Source: Escallonia rubra (lineage: Eukaryota > Streptophyta > Magnoliopsida > Escalloniales > Escalloniaceae). Taken from it: 64,000 nt of DNA. The stretch spans positions 1 through 64,000 of the forward strand of contig JAVXUO010002775.1 of NCBI GenBank assembly GCA_033065855.1, in the 5' to 3' direction. Every line of letters starts with the position of its first letter. Position 1 is the first letter of the stretch. The notes under the pieces are model-generated. The model was not told where the DNA came from. It saw only the letters and a program-made list of their open reading frames with translations, and did not search any database. Shown here piece after piece: positions 46,600 through 60,600 of this stretch. The translations under genes were made by a program, and so were the position numbers.

Positions 46600-49050
46600 A
46601 ATCACTGCACTCCTTAGGGAATTCATCGTTGTATTTGCTTGGTCATATAGTGATATGCCCAGTATAGACCCATCGGTCATGAAACACCACCTACCTACCC
46701 TACCCGAAGCAAAGTTGTCAAGCAGAAGCTCCATAAGTTGATGTCAAAGTGGTCCCTTAAGGTCAAGGATGAGGTGATGAAGTTACTCCACATTTGATTT
46801 ATCAGAGCGATTGAGTACCCTACCTGGCTCGCAAACATTGTACCCGTCCTCAAGCCTTCTAGTCAAGTCAGAATGTGTGTTGATTCTCAGGACCTTAACC
46901 GAGCTTTCCCTAAGAATGACTTTCATCTGCCCATCACTGACATGATCATACACAATATAGCCCAACATGAATTGGTATCTGAAACCAAAAAGATAACCCT
47001 AGAGGGGGGTGGGGTTTTAAGACTACTTTAAAAATTAACAAGTAATCACTATAAACTTAGAGAAACTATGAATAACACTTAAAGAGCTTCAAGCAACAAA
47101 CCTCAAACACAATATTTCAAATAAGCAAACTAACCAATCTCATCACAAGTATAAAACAATAATGTAAAGAGAGAAGGGTTTAGAGATACTTGACGCTTGA
47201 GATTTAGATGGTTCGGCTTGAATTACCCTCAAGCCTACGTCCACCCCTTCAAGGAAGTCCCTTGAAAGGCCTTAGAATCCACTAGTATGATCTTCCTTAC
47301 GGGTCAAGATCGAACCTCTTACAATCCCTTGATGCTATACCCACATCAAGAACAAGCTTTGACAATCCCAAAGCTCCAAAGCTTGACAACCCCAAGCTTT
47401 GATACAAGAAACTTTAGATGAAGAATTGTGTACAAAGATTCACTCTCAAGAAGTAGATGAGTACAAGTTTAAGCTCTAGAACAAGAGAGATAAGTGTATG
47501 ATGACTTATGAAAGTGTATATCTCTCAAATGTAAGCTCACAATAAATGCTTTCTTGAATTGGATGAGAAAACAATGAAAACCAAGAGAGATTGAACAATT
47601 GCTTTGATCTTTGAGTATATGCAAGATAAGAGAGCTTTGAATGCAATTGATGAATCAAAACTATGCCCAAGATGAGTATATATAGGTGTGGGAATAAATA
47701 TGATCGTTTAGAATTAGGTAGGGCATTTATTGAGCCAAACGGTAAACGCAGTCGACTGCATTGCACCATCGCAGTTGACTGTATTCCCAAAAGTAGCCGT
47801 TGGAAATTTAAAATTTTTAATTGCAGTCGACTGTAATAGACTACTGGAAGTGTTGCATTGGAATGCAGTCGACTGTAATACCTCACCGCCCAACATGCAG
47901 TCGACTGCATTCCAATGCAGTCGACCGTATTTCTGAAAATGCAGTTTTTCCTATTTTTCAAAGAATGAAAAGGTTTATGCATGCAAGGGAAACCTATGGG
48001 CAAATTCTAGGTCACAGTCATCGATACGATCAACTCTCTATGTCTAGTTATAAATAACGGAATAAACGCAATAATAAAAAGCAATCGAAGTATTCTATCT
48101 TGATGCGTTCCGTTGAGTGTCTTTGAACGATTTGCTTGTCTAATTGTCCGTTTGCATGAGTATGAGATTGTACCGATTTGCTTCATCAACTCAATGCATG
48201 TTAGACAACATAATCATCAATGTTAGTTATCATCAAAATCAAATATAATCCTAGGTTAAATAACCGTAGGGTTAACAGTATCTTTCCAAGATTTATTTCC
48301 AGGGTACAACCAGATAAAAAAGGCTCTTGAAGGCTAGGAGAAGACAGCCTTAACCACCCCTTGGGGTACCTTTTGTTACAGCTTGGTGCCCTTCGGTTTG
48401 AAGAATGCCATAACTATATACCAGCGAGCCGCTACCACCCTAATCCATGACATGATTCATAAGGAGGTAAAAGTGTATGTAAACGATGTGATCATCAAGT
48501 CAAAGAAAAGGGAGGATCATTGCAAAATGCAAAGAAAATACTTTAGAGATTAAGGCAGTACAAAGTGAGGCTAAATCCGCAGAAGTGTGTTTGGGGTTAT
48601 ACCCAAGAAGTTGCTAGGTATTATGGTGAGCAAGAGAAGAATAGAGGTGGACCCTAACAAGATCAAAGCCATAGTTGAGATACCCCCACCAAAGACGGAG
48701 AAGGAGATTCGAGGGTTCTTGGCAGAATCTAATACGTTAGCCGGTTCATATCCCTACTGACCATGATCTGTGAATATCTGCTCAAACTATTGAAGAAGGA
48801 TTCGACAAAAGAGTGAAAACCATTGTGTCAAGAAGCCTTCAACAAGATCAAACAGTACCTTAGCAACCCCTCATTCCTAAGCTTGCCGATACCCGGTATA
48901 GCACAGCGGAAGCCATGTTAGCCCAGCATCTGGAGAATTCTTTGGTTGAGAGAGCTATTTATTATGTCAGTAAGAAGCTGACCCAATGAGAGGTGAATTA
49001 CTCAGCTTTAGAGAAGACGTTTGTATCTCTGGTTTGGGTGTAGCCCAAAA
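46600..49050 (+). pseudogene. RT/RNase H remnants split by a solo LTR
   Basis: Before the solo LTR (about 46600-46979) the translation has VPVLKPSSQVRMCVDSQDLN, the start of a Gypsy reverse transcriptase. After it (about 48290-48780) palm and thumb pieces follow. At about 48890-49040 there is an RNase H-like YYVSKKLTQ motif. Multiple breaks; a fossil. Confidence 0.7.
46980..48277 (-). mobile_element. Solo LTR, second copy of the 16.8-kb family
   Basis: Reverse-oriented copy of the LTR at 16755-18018. On the plus strand it starts tgaaaccaaaaagataacc and ends gtagggttaaca. It has a perfect 5-bp duplication gtatc (46975-46979 and 48278-48282). It sits inside the RT region of the decayed Gypsy and is younger than it. 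It carries the same clustered TGCAGTCGACTGCA-like palindromes (about 47745-47930). Confidence 0.92.
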
Positions 49051-49611
49051 CAAGTTTTCGCAGGTCACAGATGAGCAAGACGCGCAGAAAACATGTCTAG
49101 GCAACAAATCCTTAAAAAAGCTAAAAACTCAAATGCATCAGGCTGAACTGGTCTTTGCCTAACAGATGTTTCCTTAAACCTTTCATTGAATACATCAGAA
49201 TATTTAGAGGGGATAGACGAGGATTTCAGGGGATATGCCAAAAGGATTATAACTGGATAACGCTTGGCATGCACACCAGTTGGTACCAGACCAATTAAGG
49301 CACGTATATAATAGATGGTTTGGGAGATCACATTTTCCTTAAACCTAAAGGCATTCGTGGAAATGGACTAAAAAACAAAAACACAAAATTAACAACACAT
49401 GTCTACCTTTGGGGGATCTTTTGACATGTGAATGAGTTTGTAAATGCCTTGGCCTCTACATTGATTGGCACAGGAAGCTGATAATCAATCTACCCACATA
49501 CTCCAATTAGGGATTAACACAGTTGGCCAAGATCAAATTGGCACACCACCAGTTGACCAAGCCTTCCAAGATATATTCCTGAATCAAAAGACTTTCCTTC
49601 TCAGTTTCAAT

Positions 49612-49821
49612 TCAATTCCCTAGCAAAGTTAGGGCATTCCCATCTCTTAAAGAAGGACCCAAAAGATGGGGACTAAAAAAATTAGGGTTTTTCTTCATAA
49701 CAACCAAAGCATTCTTATCGATGGGAGCGGTATGATTGATCGCTAAACTCCAATGAGGGTGAGAAGGAAAAGGAACAACCTCTCCTTCATCACTCTTGGT
49801 GTTTGCTTCTTTTTTTCCCAT
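49612..49821 (-). CDS. Small hypothetical ORF, possible exon
   Basis: A 69-codon minus-strand frame beginning MGKKEANTKSDEGEVVPFPS and ending DGNALTLLGN. The composition is protein-like and the frame opens right after an AT-rich leader. No family recognised. It lies between two retrotransposons in otherwise unassigned DNA (49050-49952), so it could be a captured or orphan first exon. Chance is a real alternative. Confidence 0.25.
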   Translation of the reverse strand: MGKKEANTKSDEGEVVPFPSHPHWSLAINHTAPIDKNALVVMKKNPNFFSPHLLGPSLRDGNALTLLGN

Positions 49822-49952
49822 GATTGAAGAATGAAAGATTGCAAAGTATGCCTTGGATTATAATGGACGTTTTGAGCTTTCGAAGTGAACTGTAACTGGA
49901 ATAGGATATGGTAGTGAAGCAAGTGATGTGTCGGACGTTGAGCAAAAATAAG

Positions 49953-52227
49953 TGTTCCCAACCTATCTTGGTCGGACCCAGGGGCCCACTAGGGGTCCTA
50001 TTCGTACGAACACGTCGACATATTCAACGGTCAATTTTTCAACGCATCGAGCCGGTCAAAGTGCGCACGCCCAAGTCACGTGCGTTTTTCGCTCCGCATG
50101 CCTCGTGCGCGACTTAGGAGCCATTTATTTCACATCAGCATGACTCACGGTAGCACGTACGTCACGCCGCGACCACCGAACACCGTTTCACCCAAAAACA
50201 TCGGCTGACAGCATAACCGGAGACACGGGGTCAAGGGGTTAAGGCCTTGACCAACCTCAGGGGGTCGGCCTCGGCCTCCCCCAAGGGGCTGGCCTTAGCC
50301 TTCTCCCCAAGGTTTGGCCTTAGGCCTTCCCCAAGTCACCCATTCCCTACGCAATGTCCATTTTTGCACGTTCTTCGCTATGTACGCCTCATGTGTGACT
50401 TTGGCACCTTGTTCATTACGTGGGTGCGACTCACGGCAACACGATCGTCATACCTGGACTACCTAACTCCTTGCTGTCCACAAAAACATCAACTGTCGGC
50501 GTGCCTGAAACCCACCAAAAAAGGGAAGTGGCCTGGGCCTCCCCTTTGAGGGAACGCCTTGGCCTTGGCCACCCCCTAGGGTCGGCCTCGGCCTCCCTTG
50601 GGGGTTGGCCTTGGCCTTCCCCCAAAATTAAGCATTCGGCCTCCCCTTCCACGCGCACTTGTCTTCACAGCGTTTTGCGTCTTCATAATGCTCACCAATG
50701 CTCGCACACCAACCTCGCGACGTTCGTCATCCGCGGCCGCGCACCGCCTCTGCAATGCCCGTCTCCCAAAGTCGCGCGCTACCCCCGAGGGACCCTTCTC
50801 TGATGGCCGCATAACACTATCACCAACTTTGTCATTACTAAAGATAGCATTTATCATTTTGGTACAACATACACACTTGGCTCACGCCCCGTCTACAGGA
50901 CACTCGACGCTAGCCCGTGCGCGCGCCTCCGCGATGGTCGTCGCCGCGCCCACTTCCATAACATGTGCCCCCGACACTAGGTTTTATCTCGTGACGGTCA
51001 TCGCTACGCCCGTGCACCACTTCCATAACATGTGCCCCGGCACCAGGTATTCTCTCACGACGGTCATCGCCGCGCCCATGCGCCATAATCATGTCTCGTA
51101 CTGCGCCACAATCAATGTCTCATGCCAGTGGCATCGCGCCCATGTGCCACAATCATGTCTCGTGCTGTAGGCACCGCGCCCATGTGCCACAATCAATGTC
51201 TCATGTCATTGGCATCGCGCCCACGTGCCATAATCATGTTACATGCCTCTGGGCACCACACTCATTCACCACACCATGCGCCCCCGCCATGGACGTGGAA
51301 CATGCTTCGATCCACTCTTCAGAGTGTGCAGCATTTTGAGGGACTCCGCTCGTAGTGCTCCGGCACGAGGACCTTTCTTAGCGGGATAGACTCGTTAGCA
51401 CAAAGCTATCACCGCCTGGGGTGACTTGCATGACCCTAGGCACTGAGTTGTGACCATGTCCACTCACGTTACTGGTACTCATCGGTGCCCCCAGGACGAT
51501 GACCCCGGGTCACTCCGGGACGGGAGCAGGTCTTTGGAGGGCATCGCGCCTAGTCCGCCTGGCATTCGGCTACATGGGCAACCTTCACCGCTGTCAGGTT
51601 CTCTACGCATCTCTTGACACACCTTTATGGGATTCAGTTAGCGCTTGGACCGGTGGCTGGGGCAACGGGCTTACTCTGATCATGCTGTCATGGTGTGGTC
51701 AGTCTTCTCAGACAGGTCGAGCGATGCTATGTGGGGCAGGTAGCGCGAATTTGGGATCCGGCAGTCCAATCGAGAACCGATATTTTTGGACCCCCTAGTG
51801 ACGTGTCACTCCCAGGGGACGACATGTGGCACTTGACGACACAGGCACACTGTTTCCTATAAATAGTGGACTTTATAACTTATTCAAGGACTTTTGGCTT
51901 ATGCTTACAAAATCACTTTCTCACTCTAGAACTTAAGAGCTCTTGGATTCTAGAGAGAGAAACACAATTGGACATAATCTTGGACATAACATCGGACCGT
52001 AGCATTGGACCCTGACTTGGACCTTGACTTGAACTGTCGACTGTCGGACCTGTTCGTCTCAGCCTTGTCTCCGCAGCACTGCCATCCCTCACAGCCTGTC
52101 TAGGAAACCTTGCTCTCTGCCCTTACTCCACCCTCACTGTCTCTCACTTAGTACATCTGGAAGCTGACTTGGACTACAGCCTTTGTGGCACCTCCACGTA
52201 GGTACGAACCCACTTTCATTGGCATCA
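49953..52227 (+). repeat. 5' LTR of the older PMD-bearing Gypsy
   Basis: 2275 bp, ending tttcattggcatca. Shares with 28387-31385 the start, the ggcctcggcc motifs (about 50262-50620), the ggtgcatcgc/tccgcctggc block, the TATA region (51858-51865) and the end. It lacks the 65-bp array. Confidence 0.88.
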
Positions 52228-52230
52228 TTT

Positions 52231-52248
52231 TGGCGACTCCGCTGGGGA
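52231..52248 (+). promoter_or_regulatory. Primer binding site
   Basis: tggcgactccgctgggga lies three bases after the LTR end. This primer-site type is characteristic of plant Tat/Ogre Gypsy elements. Confidence 0.8.
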
Positions 52249-52319
52249 GGTGAGCATCGTATTGCAGTCTGCCTGTCTGCCACACTTAGGCACCATGCCT
52301 GTGCAACGGAGAGCTACGA

Positions 52320-54235
52320 GGACTACCAGCCAAGGCCCCAACCCTACTGTGCAAGAAGAAGCCCACCTTGGTGACCAAGAATAGACAAGTGCCACACGAC
52401 TCCAAGATCAACCGTCTGTCACTGCACCCGATGTACAAATGGTTGTTAGTGCAGCCATACAGCAACTTACTCCCACCATAGCCAACCTACAAGACTATCA
52501 GACCACTCTGATGGCCGTCATCATGGAAATGCAAAGATCCATACAGGCGTTGGCCTCGTAAAAATCTATTCCACCAGTTCAGCCTCCAAGACCTGGACTG
52601 GCTCTTGACGTCGCTCAGGCCCCAGTGTCGTGACCGCCGCCGCCTCTACCATCCAGACCCTCGGCGGTATGACTCACGACATCCTCACCACCCATAGCTG
52701 ACGCACATCCTTCAACGATGCCATCCCGCAGAGCACAAACAGACCTCAGACCAGTGTTACAACAGATTCTTCATGTTGTGGCACCTCAACATATGCCAAC
52801 GTGAAGCTCTTCCGAAACCCATGACTCCATTGAGATGGAGCCTAACCCTTACCCAACTGAACAACACCAAACCACCGGCCAAGTGGTAGACATGTCTCGC
52901 CGACCCACCCATGCCCATATACAAGTGCCACCACCAGCCCCTATCATGTATCAACCTTCTATTACTCCCGCTCACCAAGTTGCCCCATCGCCCCCGCCAG
53001 CCACCATCTCTTGACCGAAAATGAGGAACCATCCCCCAACTATGTCACCCAATCAGACTTGGAAGCACTCATCCACCACCTGTCACAAAACTCTGCACCT
53101 GACTCTTTAGCCCGGCTGACAGGCCATGCCCCGTACAGCAATGACATAGCCATCACACCCTACCCCCTCAAGTACAAGCAACCAACCTTTGTGCTCTTCA
53201 ATGGACGTGAGGGCAACGCCCGTGAGAACTTGACAAGATTTGCAGGCTCGTTGGGGTAGTATGGTCCGGGGGACAGTTTGAAGTTAAGAGAGTTTCACTA
53301 GTCCCTTACAGGCTTGGCTTATACTTGGTACCACCAGATCCCTGCGGGGACTATCCATTCATGGAGCGACATGGTCCGGCTGTTCTTGGACAAGTTCCAT
53401 TACGAAGATGAAAGGGTCACTATTGTTGATATTGCCGGCATAGAACCCGGGGGAGGACTTGAACAAGTACGTGCACCGCTTCCATCTCAAATGCCTCAAG
53501 TGTACGGACTTCAGCAAATATGAGACATTGGTTCCAATATGCATCAAGAACATGAGTGATGTATACCGGGTGCATATTGAGAACTTACAATTGAGGTCAT
53601 GGGGACACCTCAAAGAGACAGCCCACCGTACTTACAAGTCGGTCGGTCCCGTCAAACCGTGGAAGCCTCGACTGCAGAATGCACTCCTCTCCACGGCGGA
53701 AACATCCAACACTCGAAACAACAACAACAGTAACAACAACGGCAACAACAACTACAGTGGCTACAAGCACCAGTTCCAAGAGCCCCACCGACGCCCTGAC
53801 AAGAGAAGACAGAGAGAGCCTGCCCCAGACTACCCATGTGTCTAAAATACAGTGAAAGACCTTCTGGAAAATTGGGTAGAACATGACACTAACTTCCAAC
53901 TACCGCCGATGAGGACCAACATCACCGAAGCGGATAAAGCCAAGCCCAATTACTGCCCTTACCACCGTGTCGTCGAACATCACCTCAAGCATTGCAACGG
54001 GCTACGAGATATTTTTGCAAGAAAGGTTTCTACGGGCGACCTCAAGCTACGAAAGAACAATGATGTACGTGGGCACCCTTACCCACCGCATGGCAACGAC
54101 AACAAGGAGCATCAGGTGCTCATGGCCATCACTGACCAAGTTGAGCCTATCATCACTGAAGCCTTTACAGAGGCCATCCCACGATCACACCTTGTACACC
54201 TTCAGCTAGTCAGCCGACGTCCTCATTCGGCCAAA
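52320..54235 (+). pseudogene. Gag region of the older PMD-bearing Gypsy
   Basis: The translation shows a Pro/Gln-rich N-terminal part, then the gag core with PAGTIHSWSDMVRLFLDKFH (about 53342-53401), and an Asn/Gly-rich segment followed by a basic stretch (about 53700-53845). It would form the particle and bind RNA. Several breaks are visible; not functional as it stands. Confidence 0.8.
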
Positions 54236-55122
54236 TGACGAAGATCAAAGGTTTCTTTGATGAAATGGGGTTTTCACCCGCCGCTAGAAGCTATCTATCC
54301 AACTACCTGATCGAGGTCACCACTAGTCTCTGTCCCGAATACTTCGTTGCTCGAGCTGAACTACGACATATCACATCCAGTGCAATGTTTTTCTCAGACG
54401 AAGACTTGGCGCTGGTGGAACATCATAACCGGCCGTTGTTTCTGGAATGTACCATTAATGGCACAGGCTTCCGTCGTTCCCTGATAGACTGCGGGGCCTC
54501 AGTCAATATCATACCCCTCATCACTCTGTAAAGGGTTGGCATCCCCATGAGAAAGATCATATGTGACCCAATCAAGATCACCGGCTTCGGGCAGGGTCCC
54601 CAATCTACCCTCGACCATATCACTGTCCACCTCATGGTCGGAACCATCCATCACGACACCACATTCCACGTGATAGACAATGAGCCTGCATTTCATCTCT
54701 TACTTAGCCGACTGTGGATCCACATCAACAAAGTTGTTCCTTTAACGTACCATCAGTGCGTAAAACTTGTGGCCGGCCCTGCGGGACGCGAGGTAGCAAT
54801 GACAATAACAGCCACCAAGTCTCCTTTTGAATGTGCCGAATCATACTTCGTCGAGGCCTCCTTCTTCACCGAGCTTACCGAGGATGGTGAGAATTCTACT
54901 CACATCCATTCCACCAAGTTGCCAAACTGGGACGAGCTGTGTGGAAACAAGCCCCCCAAGTCCAAAGCCAATAAGCATAACAAGAACAAGGGGTCACCCT
55001 CAGTGATGCCGCCTGCTATGAAGGCCAGCTCCCCGCCTTCATCCCCCAAGTCCAAGAAGAAAAAGGCCGAACCAACCTTCCAACGCATCATCAAAAATAA
55101 CAAAGTGATCTACCAATTGTGA
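54235..55122 (+). pseudogene. Protease region
   Basis: Contains the retropepsin motif LIDCGASVNIIPL (about 54481-54522) and, downstream, FHLLLSRLWI (about 54690-54720), the usual second conserved motif of Gypsy proteases. It is followed by a Lys-rich linker (about 55030-55075). Mostly open but interrupted. Confidence 0.82.
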
Positions 55123-55479
55123 CAGTGTGTGGGGGCTCTAGTGGTCTGTCATCTGACCCCCTTGACCCTGACCCGCCCATGGAGACTGAATGGTGCTACA
55201 GCCGAGCATTGCCCGCCAGACCCCGAACTCACCCCTGGCACTGCCCGCCTTGCTATGAAGATGGCCCTTGACCACAGGCTGAAGACCTTAAAGAAATCAA
55301 CATGGCTGACCCGGGCGAGGAACCCTGACTTACGTACATTGGCACAAAGTTTACCCCGGGCTGAAGAGAGGAATTGGTTACCCTCATTCACGAATATCGC
55401 GATGTATTGGCATGGAGTTACAATGAGATGCCTGGGTTGGACCCTGCCTTGGTGACACACCATCTCAATATTACTACCG

Positions 55480-56450
55480 GGTCCATCCCTATCCGATAAC
55501 ATCCGCGAACTTTCTGCCCCGAGCTCGAGTTAAAGATCAAGCAAGAGATAAAACGGCTTCTGCAGGCTGGCTTCATTAAGCCTATCACTCATCCCATATG
55601 GCTAGCTAACGTCGTCCCTATACAAAAGAAGAACGGCCAAGTCCGTGTTTGAATTGACTTTCGGGACTTGAACAAAGCATGCCCCAAAGACGAGTTTCCA
55701 CTGCCCAACATCGACATGCTTACGGAGGCTACCGCCGGACACGAACCTTGTCTTTCATGGATGGTTTCGCCGGCTACAACCAAATTTGGATGAGTCCTGA
55801 CGACCGTGCCAAGACAGCCTTCCGAACTCCCATGGGTAACTTTTGTTGGAAAGTCATGCATTTCGGCCTCAAGAATGCGAGTGCTACCTATCAAAGGGCG
55901 GTGATAGCCATCTTCCACGACATGATACACCGTACAGTGGAAGACTACGTCGACGATCTCATCATCAAGTCTAAAAAGGGAAATGATCACCTCACTGACC
56001 TCCGAGTAGTCTTTGATCGTTGTCGCCAGTACAATATGCAGATGAATCCGCTGAAATGTGCCTTTGGAATCTCCTCCGAAAAATTCCTCGGCTTCCTAGT
56101 CAGTCGACAGGACATCGATGTTGACCCTTCTAAAGCCGCCTCCATTCAAGATATGCCACCTCCCAAAAGCACCAAACAGTTGAAGAGCTTCCGCGGCAAG
56201 GTTTCTTACCTCCGTCGATTCATTCTTGCATTGGCCGAACTTATCACACCCTTTCAGCACTTGACACGCAAGAGCGCACCATGGAGTTGGGGTGCGCCCC
56301 AACAGTAAGCCTTTGAACATATCAAGTCGGTCCTCATGTCACCGCAGACCATGGTCGTGCCACAACGAGGTATCCCACTCTTACTTTACTTGACCTCCAC
56401 GCCCGGGTCCATAGGGGCTTTACTTGCCCAAGAGGTGAAGCCATACCTCT
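55480..56450 (+). pseudogene. Reverse transcriptase region
   Basis: The translation includes the fingers region (WLANVVPIQKKNGQVRV at about 55600), palm motif FMDGFAGYNQIWM (about 55757), the catalytic YVDDLI (about 55948) and the thumb block SFRGKVSYLRRFI (about 56190). These are classical Ty3/Gypsy RT motifs. RNase H is only weakly represented before the integrase part starts. Broken. Confidence 0.85.
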
Positions 56451-56469
56451 ACGAAGAGCCACGGGAGGA

Positions 56470-57187
56470 GCCGTTGTTAACTTCATGCGCGATCACCTAA
56501 TTTGTTGCTTTGGTATCCCCCGGTGTATCATATCTGACAACGGCACACCATTCATCAACAGGGATATTCGAGCTCTCATAGAAGGGTACAACATCAACTA
56601 TGCCACGTCAACTCTTTACTATCCACAAGGCAATGGTCAAGCTGAAGCCTCCAACAAGACGTTGCTCCGCGTACTGTCATGGGTGGTTCATGACGCAATT
56701 GGTTTATGGTCCGAGAAGCTAAGTCTGGCACTTTGGGCTTACCGCGCTTCCAAGCACACAACAACAAAGGCCACACCCTTTTCCCTCGTCTATGGGGATG
56801 AGTGTGTGGTACCAGCCAAAATCGCGGTCACCTCAACTCGACTCTCCCTAAGGAGTGGTCTCATGGAGGAAGAAACCAGAACGGCAGCCCTTGAGGGCCT
56901 TAATGAAAAAAGAACCAACGCCTTGTGCCGCATGAAGAAGTATCATTAACAGCTCAAGAAAGCCTATAGGAAGACAGTCAAGCCACGATCATTTGTTGAA
57001 GGTGACCTTGTCCTCCAAGCCGCCAAGCATGTACGAGCCAACATGTCAGCCCCCAAGTTCACACCAAATTGGGAAGGACCATTCGAAGTGCATACAGCCA
57101 GAGACAATGGCTCCTACCTCCTGCTCAATCCGGACGATGGACAGATCACGGCCCCTATCAACGGCCTCCACCTGAAGAAGTATTATG
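56470..57187 (+). pseudogene. Integrase region
   Basis: The translation carries core motifs IISDNGTPFINRDIRAL (about 56530) and YYPQGNGQAEASNKTLL (about 56620), then the C-terminal domain with SAPKFTPNWEGPFEVHTAR (about 57045). It is partial relative to a full Gypsy integrase and interrupted. Confidence 0.85.
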
Positions 57188-57639
57188 CATATCAAGCTGC
57201 GGATTGTCCCTCCAGCCCTACCTGCCCAAAGCTTATAACACTTACACACATAGCATTTTTTTGTATATACACACATGTTTGTGACTTGTAACTTTTGTTG
57301 ATTATTACAAGTTCTTACTTTACTCATGTAACCGCAGTTTGGCCCAAGTACTATCAATGCAAAATCATTCATTCGCCTTAACTACTGTATGCAATGCAAT
57401 TCTTGTATTTTCACACATGTTCACTGAGTAACCTGCTATGGGCGGGGATGGGGGAACACCAACAGGAAGCCAACACATGCAAAGTCACAACCGTACAGCA
57501 AAAGCTAAGCATCATGTCATAACAAGCACAGGTACAAAAGAACAATATGACTGCAATATCAATAACATAAAAATGTACATAAGTCACAGGTCTGCAGGCC
57601 ACTACAGACCCAATGGCTAACATACAAAGCAAAGTACAT

Positions 57640-60600
57640 GATATCTACTGTAAGGAAGCAAACAATGCTCCAACAGGATCAGAAGTGTATGCATCCAATG
57701 CCTGTCGCTGCGACTGTAGATCTGACTATCTACCATCCCACTCGGCCCGCTGGCTCTTTATCTCTGCCCGTCGAGTCTCTGTCTCGGCGAGCTAGACCCG
57801 TATCTCTATCACCTCCCAGGTCACATCTGTCATCGTTTCATAAAGCACTCACCTACGACTCTGCAACGCCACCTCCTAAGCCCCTATAAGGGTCAGTCCC
57901 GCTACGGCCTCAGCACTCTGCCCCCTCGCTCTGATATGGTTGGCCAACCAGTCCAAGTGGAAGCCAAGAGATAAGAAAGGCGCGAGTTCCGTTATAAACT
58001 GTGATATGACCTCTAAAGTCCAAACTGAGGCCGACACCGTACCAAGAGTCACCAGCCAATCCACGAATACAGTGTACAACGCCTTCGTGAATACTGCGCC
58101 CCACACACTAATAGTGCCGGCAAATGTCTGCGGATGTCTCGCCCTAATCATCTCCAACCGACAGAATACTGAATAAGACAACCGAACACCCTCCCATGGT
58201 GCTCTGTCCACCTGCCCGACTGAAGACCACCCGCCACTGGCATCACCAACCCCTATAGCTCCATCACCTACTGACTGCACGCCAATGGCAACAGCATGCA
58301 TCACCAAAAGAGCATCACCCGTATCTACGGCTGACCCCGACAATGTATCCGGCACAGGTTCCACAACATATGGACCAGATACCTCCTGTCGCGGCAACAT
58401 ATCTCTAACCACTACATGTGTAGCTGGCAAACCATCGTGCACTCCTATCGGCGCATCTGGCTCTCTACTGGCCCACCAATCATCCCCCTCAAACATATGA
58501 CCCATCTGGCCACCAAACACCGCCTCGACTAAGACAGACCACGGACTCGGACGACTGACCGGCTCCACAATATATGCCGATGCCTGCTCCACCGCTGCGG
58601 CCTCCTCAACAGCCTCACTATCCATTGGCTCAACCTCATAGGCCACCTCGGCATCCATCTCCTTGACCTCGTCGGCCGCCTCAGCTTCTGCCTCATCGAC
58701 CTCATCAGCTGCCTCAGTATCCATCCCCTCAACATCATTAGTGACGGCCTCGGCGTCCTCCACTGTATCGTCCAAATCTACATCAGTAGCCTCATCAACA
58801 TCATCAAGCTCCTGTCAAGAAAAAAAAAGAGAAGAATCTTAGAACACACTTAATACGATAATTGGCAACTGTACAAAGAAAGTAAAGAGTAATACTAACC
58901 TCAGAGTCGGACTCCTCCAATACCTCTCGCGGCCTTTTCGGCCTGAGTCTACCAGTTGCCGAAGAACCCGCGCCCGTCTGCTATGCACTCTCCATCATAC
59001 CTACTCTCAATGACGAAATGGGACCCTTGTCGGCACCCTCGGTGCATGTGAAAGTGTCGGCACATCCCATACACAAGTAAGCAATACCGACATGCCAGAC
59101 TGCCTCGCAACCTGCGCTGATATCAACCCCATCCTCTGTCACCGAAAAAGACGTCGAACTGTTGCCTGTCAGCCGGTGCCTGTCATAACCACTATGCCCA
59201 CGTCATCCGCACTCGCTCCCACCATCGCGCGTACTCGACCGTCACTACACCCGTCGACAAAGTCCCGGGCCTCTTCCAATCCTCTGTCGGCGATGGCCAC
59301 ACTCGTGCCTCCTCTAGCATAGTATACCGAAAGGTCTTCTTCGTATCCCAAGGACTAGCATAGCCACATGGGGGCTCTAAGTCATAAGCAAAGGCCATGG
59401 ATAGACAGTCGGGACTATATCTCGCCACATAACACCTAGTCATCACCGACTTCCCGCCGTCATTAGTCAATACGGGGAGCCACCCCAGAAAATAGGCCAC
59501 TAGCAAGAACACCTCCATGTTTGTCAAACCATCATGCCTGCCTAGTTGCAAACTAGAGACCTGCAGGTGCATCCACGGAGGAGTGCCATGCGAACAATGC
59601 ATATCGAGATACGGACGGGCAATGCACTCGTCTCGCATGTCAAATATCTCTGCCAACTCGTATCCAGGCTTCTTCCCGCCCGCCCAAGCGTATACACGGC
59701 CACCTGCATACCAGATTGCCACCTCACGAGACCTACCCAGCCGAATCAACATGCCCTTCCTCGATGACAAATGTGCCACCGGAGGCCTATACTCAATGTA
59801 AATCTCGAATAGATACCCTTACAAGAACATCCAATCTACGTAGGTCGACACCTGATATCTCATGTACGACCTCTGCACGTCGTTGGAAAATTGATCCAGA
59901 CGTGAGTACAGTGTGCCTAAGTAAATGGGAGCTAGCCCGACACAGCCACCCCTAGCCATCCTGACTGCCAAGGGGAACACCTTCGGAGCAACGCCATCCT
60001 CAGGCGTTCCCTCAAGTACAAACCTACAAGTATAGAACATACAACACCTATTACGACTCCCCACCCTGTCCAGAACATAGAATGCAATGCATGTCAGTAT
60101 AACTACACTAACTTCTTGAAGCATGAAAATTTTCTAAGTACAGGATTTGACATACTATGCATACAAGAGCAATCGAAATACAACATGCAAGCAATACGGA
60201 AACGAAGATAATAGAAATGCGTACCTCAACAAGAACATGGCGAGGAATCCCACTAGCTCATATCTCTCGTCCCTATAGCAGGAACCCATGTCGAAATTGG
60301 CCTCCGACACCAACTTCTGCCCGGGTCGCGAGGTTGTTGTACCATAGAAGTGTTTGATCCACCCACTGTACGTACCCTTTCGGTGGCTCTTTATCTCAGC
60401 CGAAAACCCCTACAGCGCCTTGACGGTTAACCGTTCCTGCGCTATCAGCTTCAGTGCACAAGCATCCTTCGTCCCATGCATCGGCAACCTGGTCAACATC
60501 ACCACATCCAGAAGCGTCGACCCAATCTCCCCAAACTCGGTGATGAATGTATGCGTCTCTTAGCTCCACCTGGAAAGCAACAATGTCAAGCCTTTAATAT

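Larger units (their letters stand above)
41050..49050 (+). mobile_element. Decayed Tat/Ogre-type Gypsy element
   Basis: Region 41050-42140 resembles a Tat/Ogre 5' LTR: it includes ggtgcctaacatcttctcgttgcgtaac near its end. A primer-site-like tggcgactcc follows at about 42144. Then come a long leader with ccggttag motifs, gag-like, protease-like, RT-like and RNase H-like pieces, all heavily broken with many interruptions. A solo LTR (46980-48277) splits the RT region. No 3' LTR is seen before the next unrelated sequence, so the element is incomplete and old. The start coordinate is approximate. Confidence 0.7.
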
